64,000 nt of DNA from Unio delphinus (taxonomy: Eukaryota; Mollusca; Bivalvia; Unionida; Unionidae): contig JAQISU010000036.1 in the NCBI GenBank assembly GCA_029339505.1, positions 4,019,001-4,083,000 of the forward strand, read 5' to 3'. The position numbers and the translations under genes are program-made. Positions 1-8,201 of this stretch are shown in pieces. The notes under the pieces were generated by a model. The model searched no databases. It saw only the letters and a list, made by a program, of their open reading frames with translations, and had not been told where the DNA came from. How positions within the stretch are numbered: position 1 is the stretch's first letter; every line of letters begins with the position of its first letter.

Positions 1-71
1 GGGGTTTTACACGCGAACAATTACAAGTGATTCCCGAGGATACTCAATTACCACCGCGTGGTCTTAACTAG
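1..71 (+). CDS. INT: 3' end of Polinton integrase, copy A (partial)
   Basis: The window opens inside the last 22 codons or so of an integrase gene that ends at TAG 69-71. The residues (Q-V-I-P-E-D-T-Q-L-P-P and neighbours) match almost codon for codon the C-terminus of the complete integrase at 49532-50494. As in that copy, its stop codon overlaps the tail of the convergent polymerase gene by 8 bp. The catalytic part is outside the window, so nothing can be said about its activity. Confidence 0.85.
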   Translation, partial: GFTREQLQVIPEDTQLPPRGLN

Positions 72-3000
72 CACCTAAGGTGCTGGCACCTCTGCGTCTG
101 TTGCACTCAAGACAAGTCAACCTCACATTGTTTCTGACATGACCGAGATTGTTATCATTTCTATCTACGGTAAATTGGCGAGGATCTTTATCCGACCAAT
201 TCCAACTCATTATACAATTACAACTCGCGCAGTGATTGTTCTGTTGTTGCTTTAGTGTCTTAATTAATTCAGCATCAATGTCAAATTCTCTTTTATTTTT
301 TTTATCCTGTTGTTTATAACCAGAGAGTTTTTTTCTGATTATATTATCATCGGCGTGTATATTACTTATTGTATTGTCATTATCATTAACCACAATTCTT
401 CGAAGTTGGTTTATTCGCCGTACTCTGGATACTGCGAGATAAACTAAATTTGACCACTCAATATGATTATCTACCATCCAAACAATTGTATCCGATATAG
501 TCAATCCCTGTGAAGAGTGTATTGTTGCTGCATAACCTAACGTCGATGGGGATTTATCAGCACCTAATGCATCTTTAACGACGCTGATATCAACCAACAC
601 AATATCATTTAATACTAAATTCTGCTTTTGTTGTTGTCCAGGAATGTCAACGTCGATATTCTGCTTTCGTGTATCCTTAGGTCTATAACAGAGTGGTACT
701 GGAAGCGTTGCAAATTTTTCTTTATGTAGCGCAAACAACTTCATCTGAAGTGCGTCTCTGACTATTTTTCTACTCGCGATTATTAAATCATTTGGCTTCC
801 ACATTTCCCAAAAATCATTCATGGGAGTTTCTGAAATTATTTCACGCGCTATTTCACATTGAATTTTATCCGGTTGTAATCTAATTAGCGCTTTGAACTC
901 GCGTAATTGTTCATCAAGTGATCTATGGTCGGTATTAATCTCTTCATAATAATCTACAAATCCTTTTAGCCATTCATGTGGAGATCCACCAACAAATGGC
1001 TGCGGTTGGCCGTGATCCCCGCACATGACGACTTTTGTATTTTTCAATAACAACCATTCAAGAAATATCTGTAATACTGTCAACGATACCGTGCATATTT
1101 CATCCCAGATTATTATTTCAGGAATAAATTTATCGCCCATTCGATCAGGAGTCCATGTATCGCCTTTCCATCGAAAGAAGCTGTGATAAGTACAGGCTTT
1201 TACCCCCCGCGCTATCATCTCTCTGGCGAGTCTGTGAGTTGGTGTTAACACAACCATGTTTGTGAAATCTGTAGGATTTTTACGACGAAATAATTCGATT
1301 GCACGAGTTGTCTTTCCTGATCCACCACAGCCGTTTAAATAAACTGTCTTGTATCTACAAATCGGATCGGATACGGGCGGTGCAGTAGAAAATTCTGATT
1401 GAATCTCTGAGATATTATGGTTACTTTTCAAGTATTTATCATCCATAGCAACGTCTGCGGATTTACAATACTCATGTAGTGTTTCTTTTTTAAACCTCCA
1501 ATTTCCCCACGCTTCCTTAGGATCTGTGAATTTAGCTACATCTGATTTGTATTTCTCATGGATATACATCGAATCAGTAGCTACTCTAACCGCGGTATTA
1601 GGAAATCTATTTATCATCGAGAATAGATTAATACAAGAATAGGCTAGCATAGAACTTCTCAAATGTGTGTACTGACAACTATATCCATCACAGTAGGTAA
1701 TAACCGTACCTAATTTCTCACCATTGGATCGAAAAGCATCCCTACGGGTTACAAATTTTCCTTTTTTTATTAAATCGGTTATGATAAAATCGTATTCTTC
1801 ATTGTCTAAGATCAATCTCGAAGAATATTTTGCATTGTCAAATCTTCCACCTTGAGTGAATTTACCGATTATTCTTCGTCCGAGCTCTTTAGCCTCTCTA
1901 TTCCTACCTTCGAATAACCTCTTAGACCAATCCATAAGTGTTTCACAATCTCCTAATTGTTTTCGTTGTTCGTTAATTATTTTTTCTAGATCGGGTTTTG
2001 GTAACCAAACATCTTTCTGCGCGTTATAGCATATAATAGCTTCGCTGACAATTAATGATGTTAACATACCACAATCGATCATATATCGCAATAGCACAAT
2101 TGGCATCCACGCTTTTTCATACATATGTCTACCAAGCCAAAGATAACTACACGGATGTAACCCTGTAGCTAATTCGAATGATATCACACGAGCGAACCCG
2201 GTTAAATCAAAATTAGAACTGCTAGCAGTTCCGGGTAATGGACCATTAATCGCAACACGAGTCATTTCATGTGTGGGATGTCCAAATCGTTTAAAATATT
2301 CAGAGCATTCTCCATATCCGAGAAAACTTCCAGGATAACACGCGGATATATCAATTGAAATCATACCATCACGTGAGTATTTCGTATTCCACAATCCTCC
2401 ATGACCAAATTCGACGCAACTCAACTTCACATCCTCCAGAAAATCACTTCGTGTTGGACGCCATGAGTTTTTTTCTCTTGCAAAGTGAGCTACCACTGAT
2501 GGAATTGTGAAGCTATCCGTAAGTAGTTTTTCATTAGAAAATTCTTTAGAATTTTCAGGTGAAAATTCATTAGCGATTTTTCTCATTTTAGTATCTAAGT
2601 CTTCAGTTCGATATAATTCACCATTTGGTTTTACAAACTGATCAAATCCTATTTCCGGATCCTCATTACTCCTGAGTAACCACATTGACACAGGGTCGTC
2701 TTTGGTTAATGTGTGAATAGCATCAAATATTTTCTCTTCATAGAAACCATCCCTAGAAAATTCTTTAGGGATATATCGTACAGTTCTTTCTCGTGGAAAT
2801 ATATTTACCGCGGGTGTCCACGCGTGTTTGTTATGATCGATAATTTCAATTGGATCTCCTCGCGATTGATATTTCGGTTCGTATAATACTTCTCCGGTTA
2901 TCGTCGCTACCGATATTGGAAATTTTAATAATGCTTCTAATTTAGCTATATCGGAAATCGTTGCCCCGCGTTGTTTCACTGTTAGTTCCCATTCAATTAT

Positions 3001-3663
3001 TTTTTTTCTTCGTAGATCAGTTAATTTGTTTCCTCGGAGGGAATTTGTAAAGTGTTCTATTACCCGTGTTGCTACACAATTAAGTGGCAAAGCCACTGAT
3101 GATGAAAACATTGGAGCTAGTTTTGTAATATTAGGATTATTATTTATTGGATATAACCCATACACAACTGCTGTTACAGGGTAAGATTTCTCATAGTATG
3201 GTTTGTCAATTCCAGTTAAAATTCCTGGTTTGGAATCTCTACTCACAATAACAGTTTTTTTATCCTTAAGGATTGGGTCAAATTTATCTCTGATAATCCA
3301 TTCACCTTCCTCTTCGATAATGAATTTTATTCTAAAAAAATACTTCAGTAGAGAATTGCTTTGCAATTTACCTTTGGATGAAAATCCTTTGGATTTTACA
3401 CCAAGGTGTGAAAGTATCTCAGCTGCTCTTATATCATTCATAGTAGCATCAATTATGGGTATATTGACATCTTCATCAATAATTCGAAATGTCGACCACG
3501 TATGAGATGCTCCATCACGCTTAAACTCATTAAAACAGTCGCTGATTTTACTCAATAGTGGTTTATCATCTACTAGACTTTTAGGTATATCAGAGATTCT
3601 ATCGAGATTAAATCTAACATTTTTCCAAGGCTTAATTTTCGATAATCTCTTGAACTCCTTCAT
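64..3663 (-). CDS. POLB: Family B-like DNA polymerase fused to SF1 helicase and HNH domain (copy A, intact)
   Basis: Open frame of 1199 residues. Residues 1-430 are a poorly recognisable N-terminal region. Palm motif A is D-I-S-A-C-Y-P-G-S (about 436) and motif C is A-T-D-S (about 694), as in family B polymerases; I could not place exonuclease motifs. A superfamily 1 helicase follows: Walker A G-C-G-G-S-G-K-T-T (about 778), motif Ia L-T-P-T-H, Walker B I-I-W-D-E (about 853), motif III C-G-D-H-G-Q-P, motif V H-S-S-Q-G-L-T (about 1044). The last 60 residues hold an HNH-type zinc nuclease (CxxC, V-D-R, G-H, CxxCN). It would replicate the element; in Polintons replication is thought to be protein-primed. 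I chose the ATG at 3663 because copy B begins with the same M-K-E-F-K-R-L; an in-frame ATG at 3714 adds 17 residues. Tail-to-tail with the integrase. Four sites hold palindromic insertions absent from copy B. Confidence 0.88.
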   Translation of the reverse strand: MKEFKRLSKIKPWKNVRFNLDRISDIPKSLVDDKPLLSKISDCFNEFKRDGASHTWSTFRIIDEDVNIPIIDATMNDIRAAEILSHLGVKSKGFSSKGKLQSNSLLKYFFRIKFIIEEEGEWIIRDKFDPILKDKKTVIVSRDSKPGILTGIDKPYYEKSYPVTAVVYGLYPINNNPNITKLAPMFSSSVALPLNCVATRVIEHFTNSLRGNKLTDLRRKKIIEWELTVKQRGATISDIAKLEALLKFPISVATITGEVLYEPKYQSRGDPIEIIDHNKHAWTPAVNIFPRERTVRYIPKEFSRDGFYEEKIFDAIHTLTKDDPVSMWLLRSNEDPEIGFDQFVKPNGELYRTEDLDTKMRKIANEFSPENSKEFSNEKLLTDSFTIPSVVAHFAREKNSWRPTRSDFLEDVKLSCVEFGHGGLWNTKYSRDGMISIDISACYPGSFLGYGECSEYFKRFGHPTHEMTRVAINGPLPGTASSSNFDLTGFARVISFELATGLHPCSYLWLGRHMYEKAWMPIVLLRYMIDCGMLTSLIVSEAIICYNAQKDVWLPKPDLEKIINEQRKQLGDCETLMDWSKRLFEGRNREAKELGRRIIGKFTQGGRFDNAKYSSRLILDNEEYDFIITDLIKKGKFVTRRDAFRSNGEKLGTVITYCDGYSCQYTHLRSSMLAYSCINLFSMINRFPNTAVRVATDSMYIHEKYKSDVAKFTDPKEAWGNWRFKKETLHEYCKSADVAMDDKYLKSNHNISEIQSEFSTAPPVSDPICRYKTVYLNGCGGSGKTTRAIELFRRKNPTDFTNMVVLTPTHRLAREMIARGVKACTYHSFFRWKGDTWTPDRMGDKFIPEIIIWDEICTVSLTVLQIFLEWLLLKNTKVVMCGDHGQPQPFVGGSPHEWLKGFVDYYEEINTDHRSLDEQLREFKALIRLQPDKIQCEIAREIISETPMNDFWEMWKPNDLIIASRKIVRDALQMKLFALHKEKFATLPVPLCYRPKDTRKQNIDVDIPGQQQKQNLVLNDIVLVDISVVKDALGADKSPSTLGYAATIHSSQGLTISDTIVWMVDNHIEWSNLVYLAVSRVRRINQLRRIVVNDNDNTISNIHADDNIIRKKLSGYKQQDKKNKREFDIDAELIKTLKQQQNNHCASCNCIMSWNWSDKDPRQFTVDRNDNNLGHVRNNVRLTCLECNRRRGASTLGAS
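1265..1279. repeat. Short palindrome in POLB, AAATC-n5-GATTT type
   Basis: Arms AAATC and GATTT around TGTAG, inside the helicase part of copy A POLB. At the same place copy B has the unrelated palindrome GAAACGCTAGCGTTTC (51682-51697), so one site carries two different palindromes. Confidence 0.6.
2216..2231. repeat. Perfect 16-bp palindrome GAACTGCTAGCAGTTC inserted in POLB
   Basis: It adds six codons (G-T-A-S-S-S region) between L-P and F-D-L-T-G-F just after polymerase motif A. Copy B has the uninterrupted version (near 52630), which marks this as an in-frame insertion. Confidence 0.8.
2537..2556. repeat. Palindrome with 8-bp arms in POLB
   Basis: Arms GAAAATTC and GAATTTTC around TTTA. 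Copy B lacks most of this segment at the matching position (near 52935), where its protein is shorter by a few residues. Confidence 0.65.
3083..3097. repeat. Palindrome AGTGGC-AAA-GCCACT in POLB
   Basis: Perfect 6-bp arms. The coding sequence around it is 3-4 codons longer than in copy B (near 53460), which lacks the palindrome. Confidence 0.65.
3354..3409. repeat. Cluster of three palindromes in POLB N-terminal region
   Basis: Three palindromes lie end to end: AATTGC-TTT-GCAATT (3354-3368), AAAATCC-TTT-GGATTTT (3381-3397) and ACACC-AA-GGTGT (3398-3409). Together they account for most of a 16-codon stretch present in copy A and absent from copy B near 53720. The reading frame is kept. Confidence 0.75.
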
Positions 3664-3705
3664 ATTATAATTAAAACAAGTATTTAAATAAGAAAATTTT
3701 ATATA
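3664..3705. promoter_or_regulatory. 42-bp divergent intergenic region with TATA-like motif
   Basis: The polymerase (minus) and the zinc-finger gene (plus) start back to back. The plus-strand start is preceded by TTTTATATA directly abutting the ATG. Similar A/T motifs sit next to many start codons of both copies, which suggests a compact virus-type promoter, but this is inferred from position only. Confidence 0.4.
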
Positions 3706-4035
3706 ATGAATCATTGCAAATGGCTTATGATTGGATCAAAGACTCCGTGTAACAAATCATGTAGAAATGAATTCTGTGGGTATCATATGCAGAGTGTGAG
3801 AAACGGTTCGGAGGGACCTCTACCATGCTTGCATTGTGGGGTAGGTGTAAGAGGCAAGTCGCAGTTATGCATTAATTGCGGGGGTAAGCGTTATAGAGAG
3901 TTAAAACGTTATTATGACAAGCGAAGAATCAAAAATCCTGACGACGTCAATAGCAAAATCATAAAAACTACGGATGACTATATAAAAAGATTTGTTAATG
4001 TTATAATTCAGCCAATTAACGAATTAGACAAATAG
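3706..4035 (+). CDS. Small cysteine-rich zinc-finger protein, 109 aa
   Basis: The N-terminal 27 residues have a C-x10-C-x3-C-x4-C-x2-H pattern. A second cluster (about 41-60) has CxxC and CxxCGG, a zinc ribbon, followed by a basic stretch R-E-L-K-R-Y-Y-D-K-R-R. Two predicted zinc-binding modules and a basic tail suggest a nucleic-acid-binding or regulatory protein, but no function is known to me. The start codon abuts a TATATA motif. In copy B the gene is reduced to its first five codons joined to the last seven or so (54488-54530), so it is dispensable or B is dead for it. The next gene begins 15 bp downstream. Confidence 0.72.
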   Translation: MNHCKWLMIGSKTPCNKSCRNEFCGYHMQSVRNGSEGPLPCLHCGVGVRGKSQLCINCGGKRYRELKRYYDKRRIKNPDDVNSKIIKTTDDYIKRFVNVIIQPINELDK

Positions 4036-4050
4036 ATATATTATATATAA

Positions 4051-4536
4051 ATGAGCCAAGAATTTCAAAGACATCCTATTATTAAAAATTACGAAGCTTC
4101 TCGTGATGGTATTGTCAGACATTGTAGACTCAAGAAATCTGTTGGGCGGGATAATGGTATGGGTTATTTGATATTTAAAGCTGGAGGGAAAATGTATCTC
4201 AATCACCGTTTCGTCTTCGAAGTGTATAACAGATCAATCAAAGATGGTTTTGTTATTGATCATATTGATTCCGATACTAAGAATAACAAATTGAACAACC
4301 TTCAAGCTATTTCTCAATGTGAAAACACAAAACGAGGAAGAACTGGGAAATACTCGAAAATTGCTAGACCTGTAAGATCGTTTAATACTGACACGGAGAT
4401 GGTATTTCAATCAATGTCAGAAGCTGGTAGGTATTTCGATATTCACACCTCCTCAGTACAAAAAGTAGCAGAGGGAATTTATAAGACGGCTTTTTCAAAA
4501 CGTTTTAAAAACAAAATTCAGTTTTCTTACGTATAA
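4051..4536 (+). CDS. HNH endonuclease with NUMOD-like modules, 161 aa (copy A)
   Basis: Residues 1-40 look like a NUMOD4-type segment (N-Y-E-A-S-R-D-G-I-V). The HNH core follows at about 45-92: N-H-R-F-V-F, then V-I-D-H-I-D and N-K-L-N-N-L-Q-A-I. The C-terminal 45 residues resemble a NUMOD1 helix-turn-helix (S-E-A-G-R-Y-F, S-S-V-Q-K-V-A-E-G). This is the layout of phage and organelle homing-type HNH nucleases. It is a second nuclease besides the HNH domain at the end of POLB. It is intact in both copies (54543-55034) and a relic lies at 20930-21190. Role inferred: DNA cleavage during replication, resolution or homing. Confidence 0.85.
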   Translation: MSQEFQRHPIIKNYEASRDGIVRHCRLKKSVGRDNGMGYLIFKAGGKMYLNHRFVFEVYNRSIKDGFVIDHIDSDTKNNKLNNLQAISQCENTKRGRTGKYSKIARPVRSFNTDTEMVFQSMSEAGRYFDIHTSSVQKVAEGIYKTAFSKRFKNKIQFSYV

Positions 4537-4570
4537 TACGGGAGATAACTCCGTTAGGTATAACGCGTGT

Positions 4571-4587
4571 GAAATCCGTAGGATTTC
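4571..4587. repeat. Palindrome GAAATCC-GTA-GGATTTC
   Basis: Perfect 7-bp arms; member of the short palindrome family, 34 bp after the HNH stop codon. Confidence 0.65.
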
Positions 4588-4677
4588 CACCAATGACAGA
4601 GTTACGGATCTTAAACATTGAAACGCTACCTATGTTCGCTCAGCCGGAACGCGAGTGTTTCCTATTCATTGAAGTAG

Positions 4678-5030
4678 GTGGGCGTGGTTAAAATTCCTTG
4701 TATTACAATGATCTAATTGATAAGGATATATATACTAAAAAATCTCTATTTTGTATGACTAATCCGTGGTGTAATGGTATAGTGTTTGTCTTGTAAACAT
4801 AGATCTATATCAACTACGTGTTCGGTCCCCATAGCAGATACATTATTTGATGGCGAAACGGAAGATGTTTTTATATTAATTGGGGGGAGGGGCGGATCCC
4901 CCTCAGCCAAACCAACATTGTAACTCATGCTATCGCATTCTCGGTAGCGTGGGTTGGTGTTTTTTCCAACTCATGCAACCATGAAATCGAATTCATGGGT
5001 TGCCATGTTGGTTTGGTTTACCACGCCCAC
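4678..5030. repeat. Foldback element with nested inverted repeats
   Basis: The outer 11-bp arms are GTGGGCGTGGT (4678-4688) and its exact complement (5020-5030). Inner 12-bp arms lie at 4907-4918 and 5005-5016 (ATGTTGGTTTGG). No clear target duplication is visible. It could be a MITE or a cruciform-forming regulatory region. Confidence 0.45.
4759..4835 (+). tRNA. tRNA-like relic (possible UGU anticodon), doubtful
   Basis: TGGTGTAATGG (4767-4777) fits the pol III A-box consensus, and TGTTCGGTCCC is a weak B-box about 50 bp later. A CTTGTAA loop would give a UGU anticodon. The acceptor and T stems pair poorly, so this is at best a decayed tRNA or a SINE head. Confidence 0.25.
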
Positions 5031-5131
5031 ATCATTACCATCATCGTTCCATTGAATTATAATCCATCCTTAATTAAGTACATGTTATGCCTAAAATTTG
5101 CCGCAACACTCGAGCGCGGAGATATATGGCA

Positions 5132-5300
5132 TTGTACCGTCCTATGTGTATATACAACCGCCTACCACACTAGATCACGGGGTTGTAAGTGCCGTCGTCA
5201 TTCATTGTCATTGTAAATATCATAATCACCTATAATCTATTGTTGTACCGTCCTATGTGTATACAACTGCCTACCACACTAGATCACGGGGTTGTAAGTG
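5132..5300 (+). repeat. Direct repeat, two units of about 59 bp
   Basis: Units at 5132-5191 and 5243-5300 share TTGTACCGTCCTATGTGTA and a GATCACGGGGTTGTAAGTG end. Each is followed by AATCACCTATAATC. No coding potential. Confidence 0.75.
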
Positions 5301-5451
5301 TAATCATAAGTGTAATCATAATCACCTATAATCGCATTAAGCTTCTGGGTATACTAAGATGCTCTCAACACCTTAGTGTATCCAGAATTCATTTTAAAAT
5401 ACTTTGTATTTAAAATATTTTGTATTTGAACAAATATATTTTTATATATAT

Positions 5452-5820
5452 ATGAATCTTGAAAATCTCAAATTGATTATTATTGAAATCAACAAACTTA
5501 AGGATCAAAATATAAAATTATGTTCAGGTTTGGATTGTGATTAAATTATGACCAATTTCGAGGATATACAATTTGCAGAACAGACCGGAAAATATGTCCT
5601 ATCTAAAAAATATTTTTTAATTAAGAATATCCAAAAGCTTATACGTGAGAGCTTAGTAAATACTGAAGATGTTAATGTCTTCGTACCATTATGTAGCATC
5701 GTTGAACGTGTACGTAAGCAATTAGGCTTAGAATATGAACAAAAGAGACTTATTAATTGTAAAGTGAGACAATTAAAAATGTTAATGGAAAACTCTGAAG
5801 GTGATGAACCCCACGCGTAG
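5452..5820 (+). pseudogene. Small charged helical protein gene, interrupted by one stop (copy A)
   Basis: The frame from ATG 5452 runs to a TAA at 5542-5544 and stays open in the same frame to 5820. Copy B (55079-55435) reads through the same place with a Gln codon and aligns along its whole length, so copy A carries a single nonsense change. A shorter product could start at ATG 5548. The protein is helical and charged, with a region V-F-V-P-L-C-S-I-V-E-R-V-R-K that is conserved between copies. No family recognised. Confidence 0.65.
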
Positions 5821-5947
5821 AGAGCCTCCTTTGTTTGTATAACCAGTACGGTATGAGGAAGTAAAATTATGTGTGTAACAACAAGGAAGTATTAAAATGA
5901 TTTACATTTTTTAGTTAGTGATTTCTTTCGAAATGATTTGCATTTCT

Positions 5948-5964
5948 AAAATCCAAAGGATTTT
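5948..5964. repeat. Palindrome AAAATCC-AAA-GGATTTT with neighbours
   Basis: Perfect 7-bp arms, 33 bp upstream of the next gene. Two weaker palindromes (ATTTC...GAAAT, GAAATG...CATTTC) precede it within 40 bp. Confidence 0.65.
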
Positions 5965-5996
5965 TTAATTTGACAATTAGTGATACTCTTTTAATA

Positions 5997-7121
5997 ATGA
6001 TAAGACAATCATTAACTACACGGAACACTAAAGAAAGACTTGAAGCTCTTAAGAAAATATTACCCCTTCGTGATCGTATACGTGAAAAACTTCAACAGCG
6101 GCAATTATTTCAGACTGATTTTTCTGATGATACACAACAACTCTTCAAACCTATTGTTAGTGCAACTGAGGGTGTGAAAACAGCAATCTCTAAACAAGAA
6201 AGCGCGCAGAAAGAGTCCTTTCTCCCTGTGTTAGAAAAAATAGCAAAACGAACTAAGCAATCAAAAAAATCATTACAAACACTTCCTGGTGATATAATAA
6301 CTGCTGCAAGACGACAAGAAGAACAACAACGAGTACTTCAGGAAGAAATTGAACAATTAGGTGATGTTGATATTTCCTCACCACCACCTGAAGAATTTCA
6401 AGAACAACAACAAGAAGAACCTGAAGAACAACCACAAGAAGAAGAAGAGGGAGCTGTTTCAAAGGGGGATTATTCTCCTGAAAATATATTTACAGTTGAT
6501 GCGTTAAATAAAATCAGAAATATCCCAACACTCTCTGGATTAGCTAAATTTACCAACGAGAACATTAAAAAAGTGAAGAGAAATGAGTATTTAATAGACG
6601 ACACGTCTAAAAAATTTATAAACAATAAACTCCTTTGGGCAAATAAGGTGTTTTTAGCAAACCGCGGGGAAAACAAAATCAACAAAAAAATAAAATCTGA
6701 TTATGACCAATTTCTAACTATGGTAAAGGGGATCACAGTAGCACCGCCAGTATACACAGCAGACCCAATCCCTGATGAAATACAAATAATGGCAGAGGCT
6801 GATTCCCAGAGTAAACCTCCAGAGTTGAAAACTCTGAAGGGTGCAACTGGTACAACTAAAAAATCCGAAGAATTTTCAAAAACAGGTAGTGGCTTAGTTG
6901 GAAATTCTAATGTAACATGTCCCGGCAATATTCTCGGTGATATAGCACGATTAGAAGTACTTGTAGGAGGAAAACGAGCCGGGAATAACTCACTGGAAAT
7001 AATCAATGAAGCAGCTGATATCTGTAGGAGGTTATTTCAAGGTGGTATCATGGATATTGCAACATATAGAGATTTTATTGAAGAGCTAGCTGAAAATTCT
7101 CATGGTTATCATAGCGACTGA
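5997..7121 (+). CDS. Conserved Polinton structural-type protein, 374 aa (copy A)
   Basis: The N-terminal 110 residues are charged and probably coiled-coil (L-R-D-R-I-R-E-K-L-Q-Q-R). Residues about 115-165 are Gln/Glu-rich low complexity. The C-terminal 60 residues are the best conserved part (D-I-A-R-L-E-V-L-V-G-G, A-G-N-N-S, I-C-R-R-L-F-Q-G-G-I-M-D) and recur in copy B and in the relic at 31085-32027. I place it among capsid-associated proteins because of its position just before the capsid genes; the function is unknown. ATG 5997 is preferred over an upstream non-ATG start because TTTTAATA adjoins it as at other starts here. Confidence 0.75.
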   Translation: MIRQSLTTRNTKERLEALKKILPLRDRIREKLQQRQLFQTDFSDDTQQLFKPIVSATEGVKTAISKQESAQKESFLPVLEKIAKRTKQSKKSLQTLPGDIITAARRQEEQQRVLQEEIEQLGDVDISSPPPEEFQEQQQEEPEEQPQEEEEGAVSKGDYSPENIFTVDALNKIRNIPTLSGLAKFTNENIKKVKRNEYLIDDTSKKFINNKLLWANKVFLANRGENKINKKIKSDYDQFLTMVKGITVAPPVYTADPIPDEIQIMAEADSQSKPPELKTLKGATGTTKKSEEFSKTGSGLVGNSNVTCPGNILGDIARLEVLVGGKRAGNNSLEIINEAADICRRLFQGGIMDIATYRDFIEELAENSHGYHSD

Positions 7122-7137
7122 AATTACACTAGTGTTA

Positions 7138-7240
7138 GATAAATAGCATTTGAAAACACTAGCATTTGGAAATGCTTTAGTATTTAGAAACACTAGCATT
7201 TGGAAACACTAGCATTTGGAAAAACACTAGTGTTTTTGTA
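7138..7240. repeat. Tandem ACTAGCATTTGGAAA units ending in an 18-bp palindrome
   Basis: The 130-bp gap before the next gene is mostly repeats of ACTAGCATTTGGAAAC, about five degenerate units, closed by a perfect palindrome AAAAACACTAGTGTTTTT (7220-7237) just 12 bp before the start codon. All share the CTAG core of the palindrome family. Confidence 0.75.
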
Positions 7241-7249
7241 TATAGAAGA

Positions 7250-7723
7250 ATGATCATACACTACAACCATGATAAACCAACTAGTGTCTACGTGGTAAAC
7301 TCACGATTGCCAAAATACCGAGTATACTATGGAGATGGTCTCGGTAATACTATAATGGGATTATTTTCAAGAATGGCTCCAAAAGTGGCTCCGCTAGTAA
7401 AACAATTATCGATGAAAGCAATTGATGTTATCCGAGATAAGGGTATTAACACTGTTGGTGATCTTGCCGGGAAGGCATTTTCAGCCGCTAAGGATAAACT
7501 AACAGCGCTAGTTCGACGTAGAAATTTTTCAAAACCTGGAAATGCTAACATTTCTAAAATGACTTCACTACCATCTACTACAGTAATGCCTACACAGGTT
7601 AGTAAAATAATAAATAACGCCGTGGATAAAAAACTACAGTCATTAATGACTAACGCCCAGGATAATATAACAGCAAATATGATAGCGGGAAGTGGCTTAC
7701 GACAAAGTCGTCGTCGTCGGTGA
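7250..7723 (+). CDS. Small basic virion protein, pVI/core-like, 157 aa (copy A)
   Basis: After about 28 residues comes G-D-G-L-G-N-T-I-M-G-L-F-S-R-M-A-P, then an amphipathic helical region and an Arg-rich segment (L-V-R-R-R). The tail ends in R-R-R-R. Glycine-rich starts followed by amphipathic helices resemble the small membrane-active or core proteins (protein VI/pX type) of adenovirus-like virions; this is analogy, not homology that I can prove. Intact here; copy B has one in-frame stop (56789-57238) and a relic lies at 32046-32517. Located directly upstream of the major capsid gene. Confidence 0.68.
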   Translation: MIIHYNHDKPTSVYVVNSRLPKYRVYYGDGLGNTIMGLFSRMAPKVAPLVKQLSMKAIDVIRDKGINTVGDLAGKAFSAAKDKLTALVRRRNFSKPGNANISKMTSLPSTTVMPTQVSKIINNAVDKKLQSLMTNAQDNITANMIAGSGLRQSRRRR

Positions 7724-7739
7724 ATAATATTTTCTCAAA

Positions 7740-8166
7740 AATCATCACTAGAATTGCTAGCATTTCTTATACTTGTATTAGAAACGCTTACGTTTCTGGT
7801 TATATTTATTTGGACAGAATCTCCAATTGTTATAGTTATTGAAATACTTGTATTTTCTGAATTTTCGATGGTTTCAGTAGAAATGCTAGTATTAGAAACA
7901 CTAATGTTTCCACTTGAATTTCCTATACTAGTGTTAGAAACACTAGTGTTAGAAACACTAATATTTCTGGTTATTTGAATAGGATTCTCAGTTGTTATAG
8001 TTATTGAAAGATTTGTATTTTCGATTTGATCTTCGTTATCTAGATTTGTTTTCATCAGCAACATTATTAATATACCCAACTAAATAATTAATTTAACATA
8101 ATATTATTTTTTTTATTTTGCATCGATTTTGAGTGATTTCACCTCTCAGAAATGCTAGCGTTTCCG
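7740..8166. repeat. Palindrome-rich intergenic cluster upstream of MCP
   Basis: This 480-bp gap has no gene. It holds many CTAG/CTAA-centred palindromes such as GAAACGCTTACGTTTC (7781-7796), GAAACACTAATGTTTC and tandem ACTAGTGTTAGAAAC units, ending with GAAATGCTAGCGTTTC (8149-8164). A 114-residue minus-strand frame here (8079-7735) is a Ser/Asn/Thr low-complexity product of these repeats. The MCP start follows a TATATAATAA motif. Confidence 0.75.
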
Positions 8167-8201
8167 ATTTCTAATTTAGACCATCGGATATATAATAAAA
8201 A

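Larger units (their letters stand above)
4537..5451. other. 0.9-kb non-coding insertion specific to copy A
   Basis: In copy B the HNH gene is followed within 45 bp by the coiled-coil gene, while copy A has about 900 bp here with no credible gene. The stretch starts with a palindrome (4571-4587) and holds a foldback (4678-5030), a tRNA-like segment (4759-4835) and a direct repeat (5132-5300). It looks like one or more small non-autonomous insertions. Confidence 0.6.

Noticed and set aside
3203..3505. 100-codon plus-strand frame inside POLB
   Set aside because: Antisense shadow of the polymerase gene; the corresponding frame in copy B is a shadow too.
7138..7240. Regular short repeats that could suggest a CRISPR array
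   Set aside because: Units are adjacent and degenerate without unique spacers, and the DNA is eukaryotic; they belong to the palindrome family.
7735..8079. 114-codon minus-strand frame with S-N-T-S repeats, looking like a secreted or surface protein
   Set aside because: It is made of the CTAG palindromes and their spacers, has no counterpart in copy B and runs against the gene cluster.
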